A stretch of 25,271 nucleotides of DNA from a virus (IMGVR_UViG_3300042896_001099:1-25271), one strand, 5' to 3'; shown: positions 1 through 8,023, counted from the stretch's first letter. Notes: generated by a model not told the origin, from the sequence alone. Made by a program: numbers and translations.

Positions 1-1272
1 ATATTTGGTGTTAGTGTGCACTACTATACCTAACTGATCTTTTTGTCTACCAGCTGTAGCAGCGCCCCATGATACTATATTATCATAATCATAATTTGCT
101 CTTAAACCATCAACCACTTGAGCACCACAGTTATTTCTTTCTACACTCACTAACGGCTTACCCCATTGTAAGAGAATATCGTGTAATTTAGGTAAGAAGT
201 TAATCGGTGATATGCCATTGTTATGGTAACAAGCTACTTGTTTTATATTTGTTAAATCTGTAATGTCCATAATTTGTATTACAGAAGCATCCTTGTCTAT
301 ACCTTCACTAACATCAACACCAACAGCATAAATTTTATCATCACTTGGTTCTTCCCAAATTTGATAGCAACCATCCTCCATCACATAAATTGGTTGCTTT
401 ATATAAACAGACATTCTATCATATAATTGATCATTAATAGAACTTTCACCTGAGTCTAAGAATTCACAATTAAATTCTTGATTAAATGCATCCAAACTAC
501 CAATTGTGGCGATAGTTTCCTCTTTCCATCTATCATCACGATTAGGAATTTCATTCCATAGAATTTTATCGCAAGCCCAACCATTTTTTGCTTGCTCAGC
601 TCCTGTAAATAAGGTATGAAAAAGATTTCCTGTGCCGTTAGCTGTTGAAGCTATAAAAATTTTAGATTTCTTGGAAGATGAAACGATTGGGTATACCGAT
701 TTCCAAAATTCTTCAACTAAATGCGGTTCAATAAATGCTAACTCATCCAATATTAGACAATTGATAGATAAACCTCTTGCAGCAGTTCCTGTAGTTGTTG
801 AAATACCTATTCTACAACCGTTTGCTAAGCTCATAGACGTTTTACCATATTCTTTTACACCGGGTTTTAACCAATTTGGTAACTCTTCATATGCAAGACG
901 TATTCTTCTAAAGATTTCAATTGCTGTACCTTCCTTATTTGCTACAATTAATATAGATTGATCTTGTTGAAAGCACGCTATCCATAATGCATAAATCGTC
1001 ATTAATGTTGTTTTACCAATCTGTCTACTTGCTAATAATATAAAGAACCTATTATCACGCATCTTTCTTAGTACGCGTTTTTGACATGGGTGCAACTCAA
1101 TTGTTTGTTTACCTTCATCCAATGAAACGATGTGAAAATGGTTTTCCGCAAAATGCAATATGTTCTGGGAACACTTTTTAATATCCTTTACCATGTCCGG
1201 TGTATACTCAAATTGAGCATCTACAGTCGGTAGGTTCGGGTTATTTAAATAGTTTTGTTTGTTTTTAAGCAT
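1..1272 (-). CDS. 17: Terminase large subunit, T4 gp17-like (C-terminus cut by window edge)
   Basis: This is the packaging motor and headful nuclease that drives DNA into the prohead. About 424 residues are visible from an ATG at 1272, and the reading frame is still open at base 1. The ATPase domain has a Walker A SRQIGKTT at about residues 82-89 and a Walker B CLILDELAFIE about 100 residues later. The RNase H-like nuclease begins with GVDVSEG near residue 318, and the VERNNCGA segment further on fits the second acidic residue of gp17. Alignment to T4 gp17 is clear along the whole visible length, but the N-terminus before Walker A is about 80 residues shorter than in T4. The gene is divergent from the acidic late gene at 1292 with only 19 bp between the two start codons. 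The missing part should be the end of the nuclease domain. Confidence 0.96.
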   Translation of the reverse strand, partial: MLKNKQNYLNNPNLPTVDAQFEYTPDMVKDIKKCSQNILHFAENHFHIVSLDEGKQTIELHPCQKRVLRKMRDNRFFILLASRQIGKTTLMTIYALWIACFQQDQSILIVANKEGTAIEIFRRIRLAYEELPNWLKPGVKEYGKTSMSLANGCRIGISTTTGTAARGLSINCLILDELAFIEPHLVEEFWKSVYPIVSSSKKSKIFIASTANGTGNLFHTLFTGAEQAKNGWACDKILWNEIPNRDDRWKEETIATIGSLDAFNQEFNCEFLDSGESSINDQLYDRMSVYIKQPIYVMEDGCYQIWEEPSDDKIYAVGVDVSEGIDKDASVIQIMDITDLTNIKQVACYHNNGISPINFLPKLHDILLQWGKPLVSVERNNCGAQVVDGLRANYDYDNIVSWGAATAGRQKDQLGIVVHTNTKY

Positions 1273-1278
1273 TGGCGA

Positions 1279-1286
1279 TATAAATA
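1279..1286 (+). promoter_or_regulatory. T4-type late promoter box
   Basis: A perfect T4 late -10 octamer, TATAAATA, ends 5 nt before the ATG at 1292. In T4 such boxes are read by the gp55/gp33/clamp-dependent RNA polymerase and transcription starts about 6 nt downstream. That would place +1 on or next to the start codon. The surrounding sequence is quasi-palindromic, so it may also serve the divergent terminase gene. Confidence 0.75.
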
Positions 1287-1291
1287 TTTAC

Positions 1292-2221
1292 ATGTCACGA
1301 GCAAGCAATCTATTAGATATATGGGATTTATATTCAACTAAGGTTATCAACGAAAAGACAAATGGTAACCCTCCAAAGAGATCTCAAAAGTTTAGTACTA
1401 AACCAGGACCTGGTCCTAAATTAATGAATGATAAAGATGCATATGCAGTTGCGCAGCACAGCCAAACTGGTCCAGACGGTGTAAATAATTTTGACGGTCC
1501 AGCTTTCAATAGAAACATATCTGATCTAAAGACAATGACGGATAAAGATAAAGAAGAAAGACCATATGTTGCTGACTTAAACGTGTCAGTAGAAAATTTT
1601 GACAAGGAAATTGAAAAAACAACAAAATCAGCAATAAATAATAATATGAAATCTACTTTCGATAAACTTTTTGAAGAAGTCATGAATAGTGAAGACGAAC
1701 AAGACTTAGCTGCTCTTGGCGTTGACACCGAAACCGGTGATATGGGCGGTGAAGAAGTAACAATTACCTTAAAGCCTGAGCATGTTCAGCTATTAAAGGA
1801 CATTCTTGCTCAAGTTGAAGGTGGAGCAGAAGATATGGAAGCTGATGTTGAACTAGGTGATGAAACAACACCAGATGATAATTTAGGTACAGAAGAAGAT
1901 GCTGAAGAGCATGGTGATAAAGATGAAGAGAAGCACGATGAGGATTCAGAAGAAGTAGCTGCTGAAGCTACTCATATGGAAGAAGTTCCTGATCAGAAAG
2001 GTCTTCACTTAACGAAGGTAGGTAATAATAAGGTTGGCGATGTTACAGCTAAGAACGATGTTGGTGCTGGTCCAGCAGGTACAAAGACAATCAAGGATGG
2101 TGTAGATGGTAAGGGTAAGGATGTGCCATCAGCAGCTGGTATGAACTTAACTAAGTTAAATCATAACAAGCCAGCTAGCAAGATTAAGGGTAATAATCAG
2201 TTAGCATTCGGTATTAAGTAA
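1292..2221 (+). CDS. Acidic late protein, unknown function (possible capsid-assembly protein)
   Basis: I do not recognise this 309-residue protein. The start at 1292 (protein begins MSRASNLLDIW) is preferred over an in-frame start at 1259, because the 1259 start lies upstream of the late promoter box and inside the divergent terminase gene. The N-terminal half is mixed in charge. Residues from about 150 to 235 are very rich in Glu and Asp. The C-terminus is Gly/Lys rich and repeats an [H/N]LTK motif twice (HLTKV and NLTKL), each followed by Asn/Lys-rich sequence. Low complexity, acidity, a late promoter and adjacency to terminase and neck genes suggest a structural or scaffold-like role such as T4 gp67/gp68. 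That is inference from context only. An intrinsic terminator follows the stop codon. Confidence 0.8.
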   Translation: MSRASNLLDIWDLYSTKVINEKTNGNPPKRSQKFSTKPGPGPKLMNDKDAYAVAQHSQTGPDGVNNFDGPAFNRNISDLKTMTDKDKEERPYVADLNVSVENFDKEIEKTTKSAINNNMKSTFDKLFEEVMNSEDEQDLAALGVDTETGDMGGEEVTITLKPEHVQLLKDILAQVEGGAEDMEADVELGDETTPDDNLGTEEDAEEHGDKDEEKHDEDSEEVAAEATHMEEVPDQKGLHLTKVGNNKVGDVTAKNDVGAGPAGTKTIKDGVDGKGKDVPSAAGMNLTKLNHNKPASKIKGNNQLAFGIK

Positions 2222-2244
2222 AAAGTTTGAAAGGGATTCTAAAT

Positions 2245-2275
2245 AAAAAAGCTTGCAGCAATGCAAGCTTTTTTT
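2245..2275 (+). terminator. Rho-independent terminator
   Basis: The stem GCTTGCA (2251-2257), a 4-nt loop and TGCAAGC (2262-2268) are followed by seven T residues. An A-run on the 5' side can extend the stem with A-T pairs and make it function in both directions. It ends the transcript of the acidic gene just before a new late box at 2299. It is the only clear intrinsic terminator in the window. Confidence 0.85.
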
Positions 2276-2298
2276 ATCCGTGCATATAAACTAGATTA

Positions 2299-2306
2299 AC
2301 TAAATA
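2299..2306 (+). promoter_or_regulatory. Late promoter box variant
   Basis: The box ACTAAATA ends 5 nt before the GTG at 2312, with the same spacing as the perfect box at 1279. It restarts transcription directly after the terminator at 2245-2275. Confidence 0.55.
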
Positions 2307-2311
2307 ATATT

Positions 2312-2638
2312 GTGGACAAGTTCAAAGATTTTTTTAACGTAGGTGTTGCTAAAAGACATCGTAAACCTATATTAGGTGGTACTGATTTTGCTAAGAAACA
2401 TTTAAACATAGTACCTGCAAAATATAAAACACCGTTAGATTCTAATCACAAAATCGAAACGTTAAAGAAGCGTCGTGGTAGATTTCATTGTGATCATAAA
2501 GATATAGAATTTATCAAACGTAAATTTTTAAAAGGATTAATGCCTAAGATAGATGATCTTAAAGTGTTAGGTGGTAAGATGAATATAAGATTTTACTACG
2601 ATAAAAACGATGGTAAATGGGTAATAGAAAAACAATAA
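2312..2638 (+). CDS. Small basic late protein, unknown
   Basis: The protein has 108 residues and is Lys/Arg/His rich. It begins with GTG at 2312, placed 5 nt after a late box. No recognisable domain, signal peptide or membrane segment is visible. It lies one base upstream of the gp14-like neck gene and shares its transcript, so a role in the virion or its assembly is likely. The position and basic charge would fit a small head or neck accessory factor, but nothing in the sequence proves this. Confidence 0.75.
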   Translation: MDKFKDFFNVGVAKRHRKPILGGTDFAKKHLNIVPAKYKTPLDSNHKIETLKKRRGRFHCDHKDIEFIKRKFLKGLMPKIDDLKVLGGKMNIRFYYDKNDGKWVIEKQ

Positions 2639-2639
2639 T

Positions 2640-3539
2640 ATGGCTGATAATTGCACTCCAGTTCCTCAAATTGATACCGGCTACCCTGGTATCGTAGATT
2701 CTGATCAAACATGTTTTAGATATGTAGATAAAGAAGTTATCTTCAATGAAGAATACCTTTATAGCAATTATTATAGAGAACAGATCAATCAGTACGGTAC
2801 AAGAATTACCTATTATGTAAATGCATATAATGTACTAAGTGCTGATAATTTCTATGGAGAAGATCCAACAAGAAGATTTGCACCAGGACGTCAGCTCAAT
2901 GTATTTGTAGAGTTGTCAGAAAATGCTAATACTTTAACAAAATTTGGTTTACAAGCTGATGATGAAATTACAATTTTTATTCACTTGTCAGCATTTTACA
3001 GTGTGTTCTGGGATGTAGGTACTCAGTTTATAGGAGCAACTCAAGGTGTTGATAGTAATCTGTTAACCGAGCAACAAGTAGATTGTGAAAATGAAAGAAT
3101 GAGAACAGAAACACCAAACATTTTTGAAAGTCAGTTCAATCAGATTCAGCCTAAAGCTGGCGATGTATTCACTTTAACTGAATACGGTAAAGGTCGCCCA
3201 GGTAATAGAACAGGTAAGAACTTTGAAGTGACTGAAATATTAGATGAAGATATTTCACGTACAAATCAATTAGGAGGACATTACGTGTGGACAATAAAAG
3301 GTAAGAGATTTGAATTTAGCTTTGAACCAGGTCTTGTCGATGAAGGTGGTGATGATCAGGTATATGATAATGCTTCTAATGGTATATTATCTGGTGGTTC
3401 ACAACCTGCTTCACCTAAGAAGAAGTACGCAGAACAGAATAATGAAAATAATACACTGCTTTCTATCAACGATGTAAGTCGTGAACAAGTTTTTGATATG
3501 CCTAAGAACGATAATACAGACGTTTACGGGGGATATTAA
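2640..3539 (+). CDS. 14: Neck protein / head completion, T4 gp14-like
   Basis: The 299-residue product matches the T4 gp14 pattern from memory. An N-terminal YYREQINQYGTRITYYV segment is followed by NFYGEDPTRRF (about 70-80), equivalent to the gp14 LIFGED...KF segment. LQADDEITIFIHLSAF (about 104-119) parallels VQDEVTLSINPHLF. PKAGDVFTLTEYG (about 170) followed by FEVTEILDED parallels EGDLIFFPMDN...FEINWVEP. gp14 with gp13 completes the DNA-filled head and makes the tail docking site. T4 gp14 is about 256 residues; the extra length here is an insert around residues 125-165 and an Asn/Ser-rich C-terminus. The start has no Shine-Dalgarno and follows the previous stop by one base, so the two genes are cotranscribed. 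Confidence 0.85.
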   Translation: MADNCTPVPQIDTGYPGIVDSDQTCFRYVDKEVIFNEEYLYSNYYREQINQYGTRITYYVNAYNVLSADNFYGEDPTRRFAPGRQLNVFVELSENANTLTKFGLQADDEITIFIHLSAFYSVFWDVGTQFIGATQGVDSNLLTEQQVDCENERMRTETPNIFESQFNQIQPKAGDVFTLTEYGKGRPGNRTGKNFEVTEILDEDISRTNQLGGHYVWTIKGKRFEFSFEPGLVDEGGDDQVYDNASNGILSGGSQPASPKKKYAEQNNENNTLLSINDVSREQVFDMPKNDNTDVYGGY

Positions 3540-3542
3540 ATA
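3535..3542 (+). promoter_or_regulatory. Late promoter box variant overlapping the gp14 stop
   Basis: ATTAAATA ends 4 nt before the ATG at 3547 and contains the TAA stop of the gp14-like gene. The spacing is slightly shorter than at the other late boxes. Confidence 0.45.
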
Positions 3543-3546
3543 ATGT

Positions 3547-4899
3547 ATGTTATTTTTAGCTGTAATTATATTGCTAACCTCTTTAGCAATTGCAGGGGTA
3601 GCTGCTTATTTTAGCGTAGTCGGTTTATCCTTGCTATTTGTAGGCTCAGGTGTATCGATTATTATAATGGGTAGTGTTTTGGAGGTGGGTAAACTGATAA
3701 CAGTATCTGTATTGCACCAGTTATGGGATAAGTTAGGTAAACTACTTAAAACTTACTTACTAATAGCATCGTTTGTCTTAATGATAATAACATCAATAGG
3801 TATTTACGGCTATCTTAGCAATGGATATAATGCAACCAACATAAAAGTTACTAGCTTTGAAAATCAGAAAAATCAATTACTAGATAAAAGCAATAAATTA
3901 AAACAAGATATTGTAACTTTATCAAAACCGTTACCGGAAAAAGAAAATTCAGCAGCAAATAATAATGATTTTCTATCACAACAGTCAAACTTAATTCTTT
4001 CAAAACAGGGTAGCATAAAAGAGATAAGAGATGGTATGATGACGTATAAGCAAAAAGCTACCGAAGACATTAACACCGCTAAAGTTTTATTAGAAAGTGA
4101 GGTAAGTAAAGAAATTTCACAAATTACTCTCTATAATAATCGTTTACAAATATTGGATAGAGAAGTAGATACCTGGTTAAATCAAGGTACCGGTGGGTTG
4201 TTTAAACAAAATGGATTAGACAAGGCTCGTTTAGTAAAAGAGCAGCAAAAATCAGAAAGAGACTCTATTGATCAACAAATAAAACAAATTAATTCTAATA
4301 TTGATCGTTTAAGATTAGATTACAAAGCGTACATAGAAACCACCAATGCTACTTTAGCAGAAAGGTTAAAAGCTTCTGAAATCAATATTGAAAAATTAGA
4401 AAATGAAATAGTATCTGACAAACAGCTGATAATAGATGCTCAGAATAAACAAAAAGAAAACGATACCTTATTTTTAGCTCAAAAAGATATAGAATCCAAA
4501 CAAAGAGCAGAGACTATCAAATTGTATCAAGATGAAATAATAAAAATAGAGCAGCAAGTATCTGATATCGATACAAAAATAGTTAATACAGATGTTGGAA
4601 CTTTTAAGTTCGTAGCAAAAAGTTTAAATTTAAATCTAGACAAGACAGTTAATCTGTTTATTTTATTAATAATTTTTGCTTTCGATCCTTTAGCAGTTGC
4701 TCTTTTATTGTGCTTTAATTATCTAGTAAAAAAGACTCCAGTTAAAGAAGAGCAAAAGGTGAATATTGTAACTTCTATACCTGCCCCATCACCAGAACCA
4801 ACTCCTTCAGTAGATGAAAGTGGTTTGAAAAAGGAATTTCCTTATACAGAATTAGAAAATAATAAAATAGCTTATAGATCTTACCCTGTAGGTCATTGA
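3547..4899 (+). CDS. Large membrane protein with periplasm- or cytosol-spanning coiled coil, unknown
   Basis: The protein has 450 residues. Three hydrophobic segments lie at the N-terminus (about 2-20, 22-42 and 70-90). A long charged, heptad-like coiled-coil region runs from about 100 to 350. One more membrane segment follows at about 367-395, containing FAFDPLAVALLL. The tail is Pro-rich (PAPSPEPTPS). Similar membrane-coil-membrane proteins occur in aquatic T4-like phages without assigned function, to my knowledge. Late expression is suggested by the TAAATA box just before the start. Roles in superinfection exclusion, envelope remodelling or lysis timing are possible but not shown. Its 3' end overlaps the convergent gene at 4893 by 7 bp, with no terminator between them. 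Confidence 0.85.
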   Translation: MLFLAVIILLTSLAIAGVAAYFSVVGLSLLFVGSGVSIIIMGSVLEVGKLITVSVLHQLWDKLGKLLKTYLLIASFVLMIITSIGIYGYLSNGYNATNIKVTSFENQKNQLLDKSNKLKQDIVTLSKPLPEKENSAANNNDFLSQQSNLILSKQGSIKEIRDGMMTYKQKATEDINTAKVLLESEVSKEISQITLYNNRLQILDREVDTWLNQGTGGLFKQNGLDKARLVKEQQKSERDSIDQQIKQINSNIDRLRLDYKAYIETTNATLAERLKASEINIEKLENEIVSDKQLIIDAQNKQKENDTLFLAQKDIESKQRAETIKLYQDEIIKIEQQVSDIDTKIVNTDVGTFKFVAKSLNLNLDKTVNLFILLIIFAFDPLAVALLLCFNYLVKKTPVKEEQKVNIVTSIPAPSPEPTPSVDESGLKKEFPYTELENNKIAYRSYPVGH

Positions 4900-5126
4900 T
4901 CTAAATTTCTGCTTTTATACCAAGCTTCAACCTGATATATCATATCACGTTCTCTAGCTTTAATATACTTCTGAAACGCTAACGGTTTAATCCATGCAGC
5001 ACTTTTATTTGGATCTATGCCAAGTTGTTCAGCTTTATCACAAGCTATATTTACACCTTCGTATAAGCAAGCAAATCTTGCCAAAAAATTCACATTATTG
5101 TAGTAATCTTCTTTACTGTCTTCCAT
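4893..5126 (-). CDS. Small protein, unknown (77 aa)
   Basis: I do not recognise this protein. It is helical in character and carries no membrane segment or obvious motif. Its N-terminal acidic stretch MEDSKEDYYNN overlaps the end of the upstream 135-aa gene by 14 bp. A -10-like TACAAT lies 6 nt before the ATG, so it may also have its own leaderless transcript. It converges tail to tail with the coiled-coil membrane gene. Confidence 0.65.
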   Translation of the reverse strand: MEDSKEDYYNNVNFLARFACLYEGVNIACDKAEQLGIDPNKSAAWIKPLAFQKYIKARERDMIYQVEAWYKSRNLDQ

Positions 5127-5520
5127 ATAAAGATTGTATGAGCTTTCCTAATAGGAATAATTTCATCTCCTTATCATTATACGTATATGAATCAATTGCA
5201 TTAAACAATCCAAAAGTTAAATCTTTTACAATTTTTTTGCTTATGTTGTAGTTTAGTTCTTCAGATTTGTTATCTAGTACTGAGCTGGAAGTTTTAGATT
5301 TGTCTAATATATCCACTACCATCTCAAGTAAAATTTTATGGGTGTTCTTTTTACTATATGAAAAGCATCCTTCTCTAAACTTTCTCTGTTCATCTAGATT
5401 AAGAGAAAAGAAATCTTCTATTTCTTTCTTAATATGCTCTAAGTCTTTAGATTGTACGGTTGTTTTTTGTTGTAGTGAACTTGGTGACACTTCTGTTGTA
5501 ATTTTATCTAGCTCGGTCAT
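5113..5520 (-). CDS. Hypothetical protein, 135 aa
   Basis: No known family is recognised. The N-terminal third is Thr/Ser/Gln rich and probably flexible. The remainder is predicted helical, with a region rich in Lys and Asp/Glu. The start overlaps the end of the zinc-ribbon membrane gene by 17 bp and the end overlaps the next gene by 14 bp, so the small minus-strand genes here form one tightly packed unit running right to left from 6263. Confidence 0.7.
   Translation of the reverse strand: MTELDKITTEVSPSSLQQKTTVQSKDLEHIKKEIEDFFSLNLDEQRKFREGCFSYSKKNTHKILLEMVVDILDKSKTSSSVLDNKSEELNYNISKKIVKDLTFGLFNAIDSYTYNDKEMKLFLLGKLIQSLYGRQ
5133..5138 (-). promoter_or_regulatory. -10 hexamer of a predicted leaderless promoter
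   Basis: TACAAT on the minus strand sits 6 nt before the ATG at 5126, the same spacing as at uvsX, primase and gp41. The -35 side is weak (TTATTC, 16 nt upstream). Confidence 0.4.
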
Positions 5521-5890
5521 TGAAATAAATTGGGTCAGTTTGAAGGAGAGTTTTTACATCTGATATTGCTCTAATACCTTTATCACATTTATTGCACTTA
5601 TAAAGAATGTCTTTGTCAAAACGGACTTCAACGTCCTGCTTTACTTTTTCTGAACAAGGGCATTCGAGTTGAATAATATGTTTTGTTAATTCTTTATACT
5701 CTTCTAATTTTAATTTTTGAGCTTTTTCAATTAATCTGTTTTCATATACTGTGTTCAAGAAATAAAAAAATAAAACTTGCAGTATGAACGTCAGTGAAAA
5801 TAGCCACCAAAATTTCTCAGGGTAAATAAGGCCAGATAACAAACTAACAAGTGTTGTAATTAGAAACGAAAATAGAATTTTACTACCCAT
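5504..5890 (-). CDS. Small two-helix membrane protein with C-terminal zinc ribbon
   Basis: The 128-residue protein has two hydrophobic segments (about 4-22 and 28-47), a Lys/Glu-rich helix, and then a CPC (77-79) and CNKC (99-102) cysteine set. This set looks like a treble-clef or zinc-ribbon metal site facing the cytoplasm. Similar CPC...CxxC small membrane proteins occur in aquatic T4-like phages, as far as I recall, without known function. It overlaps the stop of the 126-aa gene upstream by 8 bp and is probably translationally coupled to it. The late box ahead of 6263 would make it a late product. Membrane topology and metal binding are inferences from composition. Confidence 0.75.
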   Translation of the reverse strand: MGSKILFSFLITTLVSLLSGLIYPEKFWWLFSLTFILQVLFFYFLNTVYENRLIEKAQKLKLEEYKELTKHIIQLECPCSEKVKQDVEVRFDKDILYKCNKCDKGIRAISDVKTLLQTDPIYFNDRAR

Positions 5891-6263
5891 TATTAATTTT
5901 ATCTAATTCTATGCTAATATCAACTACAGCTCTGTTTATAAGTTCAATTCTTTTGTTTGCGTAAGCTAAATGTTGTTTATATTTTTCTTTTAATGCAGGG
6001 TTAGCTTCGGCATTGAGTATAATCTTACGTAAATTGACTGAATTAAGATATAAATCAGATAACACTTCATCAGCATAATTTAACGGGAAAGGCTTTAATT
6101 TAGGAGCTAATGTATTGTCGTCTTTTTTGTTTGCATCAATAAAAGCACTTACTTTATTGGCTTGCGGTCCTGTGTCACCCTTGCTATCTTGACGAGCAGT
6201 TACACCGTATTGCTGTCTATTAACGTTATACATCTTTTGGTCTTCCGAAATCAGCTTTTTCAT
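5883..6263 (-). CDS. Hypothetical late protein, 126 aa
   Basis: No family is recognised. The N-terminus (MKKLISEDQKMYNVNRQQYG) is followed by a polar linker and a C-terminal helical half with a regular hydrophobic pattern, possibly a coiled coil. It is first in a minus-strand unit of four genes. It is preceded by CTTAAATA exactly 6 nt before the ATG, and it is divergent from the 140-aa late gene at 6299. Late timing suggests a virion or assembly role, but this is inferred only from the promoter. Confidence 0.7.
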   Translation of the reverse strand: MKKLISEDQKMYNVNRQQYGVTARQDSKGDTGPQANKVSAFIDANKKDDNTLAPKLKPFPLNYADEVLSDLYLNSVNLRKIILNAEANPALKEKYKQHLAYANKRIELINRAVVDISIELDKINNG

Positions 6264-6269
6264 GTTAAA

Positions 6270-6277
6270 TATTTAAG
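6270..6277 (-). promoter_or_regulatory. Late promoter box, minus strand
   Basis: CTTAAATA lies 6 nt before the ATG at 6263. The same octamer at the same distance precedes the gene at 8023. It is part of a 35-bp divergent promoter region shared with the gene at 6299. Confidence 0.55.
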
Positions 6278-6284
6278 TAAAACC

Positions 6285-6292
6285 AATAAATA
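6285..6292 (+). promoter_or_regulatory. Late promoter box, plus strand
   Basis: AATAAATA lies 6 nt before the ATG at 6299, back to back with the minus-strand box at 6270-6277. Confidence 0.55.
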
Positions 6293-6298
6293 ATACAT

Positions 6299-6721
6299 AT
6301 GAGCAATTACGGTAATAGATTTAAACGTGTTCTTGTAGAACAAGATGACACGGAAATAACAGATAAAGATGCAATGGTGCAAACCTTAGATAAAGGTACT
6401 TCTCCTGAAGATTTTGATGTAAATGCTCCACCGGCAGGTGTTGAAGCTGTCCCAACAATGAGTGCAGTGCAGAAAAAAATGTATGAGCAGTTAAAAGGTT
6501 GGATTGATAGAATCGATGAATTTTCAACCTATTTAAACGGTACAGGTCCAGAAAGTATTCAAAGTAAATTGAATGCAGCTGAGCCAGATACTTTATTTGA
6601 TAAGATAAGTACAGCAGAAACCAAAAAAATTGCTCGTGTAGCTGTTGAACTTACCTCATTAAATGAAATGCTTAAGGGTTACTTAGCTACAGCTAATGAT
6701 CCAAAGTATCGTTATAATTGA
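6299..6721 (+). CDS. Hypothetical late protein, 140 aa
   Basis: The family is not recognised. The N-terminal 60 residues are polar and acidic with Pro and Asp. The remainder is helical with alternating hydrophobic residues and ends at a Tyr/Arg-rich tail. It is a single-gene plus-strand unit placed between two minus-strand blocks and has a late-type box 6 nt before the start. The 3' end overlaps the convergent primase gene by 10 bp without a terminator. A structural role is plausible but unproven. Confidence 0.75.
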   Translation: MSNYGNRFKRVLVEQDDTEITDKDAMVQTLDKGTSPEDFDVNAPPAGVEAVPTMSAVQKKMYEQLKGWIDRIDEFSTYLNGTGPESIQSKLNAAEPDTLFDKISTAETKKIARVAVELTSLNEMLKGYLATANDPKYRYN

Positions 6722-7746
6722 TTTCTTATTTTAGTTAAAATAATCTTAGCTTTAAGCCCTGAGTATGTATTTTTTATAATCAACTCAGGGTTTATACTGT
6801 CTCTGCCAAACTTAATACAAATTTCATTTATATCTTTATAGCCTTTGAATTGCTCAGGCCAAATAAAGACACTTTCACCAGCATCTACTAAGACAGTACT
6901 CTTCTTTAATGAAGCAGTATCATTCCACTGATTATCTAAACACCAAATTTTGCGATGACTAGTAAGATTTGCTAATTGACTGGTTTGTAGGTCGTTAAAT
7001 GACCGTGAACTGTCTTCTTGAATACCGCAAATAGCTAATCCATTTAATATAAAGTATGAATCTATAGGTCCTTCAAAGATATAAACATTATCATGAAATA
7101 TATCTAAGTTATGAATGCCATATAAACTTTTTTCAGCGCCAACCTTACTCAAGTATTTCGGTTTCTTATAAGAATCACTCTGTAAGATTGTTCTAGTTTG
7201 ATAAAAGATAATATCTCCTTCTGTATCATAAAAAGGCAACACCAGTCTATTCTTATGTACCTTATCTTTTAATGAAATATAAAAATTTTTGGGTCTATTT
7301 ACTGCAGTATCTAAACGTCTTTGCTTTATAAAGTCTAAACAAGTCTTTACAACTACATTATCTTTATAAAAGTCAATCTGATTATTATCATTAAGATTGA
7401 TACAATCGTCTGGTAACGATTTACTTACAGTCTTTACTTCTACCTCTTTTACCGGCGTAGGTATATCAACTTGTTCAAAGTTTTTAACCTCATTAATGAT
7501 TTCATTAAAAGGTTTACCAGTAACATCAAGTATAAAATTGAAAGGCTTTTTGCTATAACCGCAATTATGGCAATAACATATCTCTTTCTTAGGTATAAAA
7601 AAGAATCTAGTCTTTTTACCGTAGCTTTTACCCTCTTTACAGAAAGGGCAACTACCATTATAGACGTGAGTGTATTTATTGAATGATGGAAAACTGACGT
7701 GTCTATAAAACGTCTGAATTATATACTGCTCTGGTATCGGTACCAC
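6712..7746 (-). CDS. 61: DNA primase, DnaG type, T4 gp61-like
   Basis: The enzyme makes RNA primers for lagging-strand synthesis together with the gp41 helicase. It has 344 residues, almost the T4 gp61 length (342). The N-terminal zinc-binding domain has CPFC (33-36) and CHNC (59-62), the CHC2-like pattern. The TOPRIM fold follows, with the catalytic Glu in IFEGPIDSYF (about 221-230) and a second acidic motif CLDNQWND near residue 270. The start codon is GTG at 7746. It is chosen because a complete predicted promoter (TTGATT, 16 nt, CATAAT) ends 6 nt before it and because no Shine-Dalgarno is present. It is the last gene of the minus-strand replication block and meets the 140-aa late gene tail to tail. 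Confidence 0.92.
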   Translation of the reverse strand: MVPIPEQYIIQTFYRHVSFPSFNKYTHVYNGSCPFCKEGKSYGKKTRFFFIPKKEICYCHNCGYSKKPFNFILDVTGKPFNEIINEVKNFEQVDIPTPVKEVEVKTVSKSLPDDCINLNDNNQIDFYKDNVVVKTCLDFIKQRRLDTAVNRPKNFYISLKDKVHKNRLVLPFYDTEGDIIFYQTRTILQSDSYKKPKYLSKVGAEKSLYGIHNLDIFHDNVYIFEGPIDSYFILNGLAICGIQEDSSRSFNDLQTSQLANLTSHRKIWCLDNQWNDTASLKKSTVLVDAGESVFIWPEQFKGYKDINEICIKFGRDSINPELIIKNTYSGLKAKIILTKIRNQL

Positions 7747-7780
7747 AACAGTATTATGATTAATTTCCTGAATAAATCAA
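7747..7780 (-). promoter_or_regulatory. Predicted leaderless early promoter of the primase gene
   Basis: TTGATT (7775-7780), a 16-nt spacer, CATAAT (7753-7758), then 6 nt to the GTG. The predicted +1 falls on the start codon. The region from the -35 to the -10 also contains an imperfect 9-bp inverted repeat (one mismatch, 5-nt centre), a possible operator. Confidence 0.6.
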
Positions 7781-7786
7781 CAAATA

Positions 7787-8023
7787 TTATCTGTAACCAA
7801 TATTTCTTGTTGATGAATTAACTTGCGTTTTGTAATCTTGAAGAATCTCACCAGTCTTAGCATCTCTAACACTAACCATACCTTTTTTGATAAGATTACC
7901 TGTAACTGGATCGTTATAACTTACTTGTTCAAATGTCTTACCATCTGTTGTATGGGTAGTAATTTTAGGAAGCACAGTTTCACCTGTAAAAGGTGATCTA
8001 ATGTTGATTGGTTCTAGGAACAT
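7787..8023 (-). CDS. Small protein, unknown (78 aa), late-type promoter
   Basis: No family is recognised. The 78 residues are beta-rich and contain recurring short motifs (FTGET, DPVTGN, DAKTGE), which look like a small repeated beta-hairpin unit. The ATG at 8023 lies 6 nt downstream of CTTAAATA, so this gene in the middle of the replication block may be a late product, perhaps a virion decoration or baseplate-like small protein. That is inference. The stop precedes the primase promoter. Confidence 0.65.
   Translation of the reverse strand: MFLEPINIRSPFTGETVLPKITTHTTDGKTFEQVSYNDPVTGNLIKKGMVSVRDAKTGEILQDYKTQVNSSTRNIGYR

Noticed and set aside
632-961. Plus-strand open frame of 109 codons
   Set aside because: It lies entirely opposite the terminase ATPase domain, whose motifs are intact, and has no promoter-like sequence in front.
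1259-1291. Upstream in-frame start of the acidic gene at 1259
   Set aside because: It precedes the perfect late box at 1279 and overlaps the divergent terminase start, so the transcript would not contain it.
1384-1728. Minus-strand open frame opposite the acidic gene
   Set aside because: It is a shadow of the acidic coding sequence; its Ser/Leu-rich translation is typical of an antisense frame.
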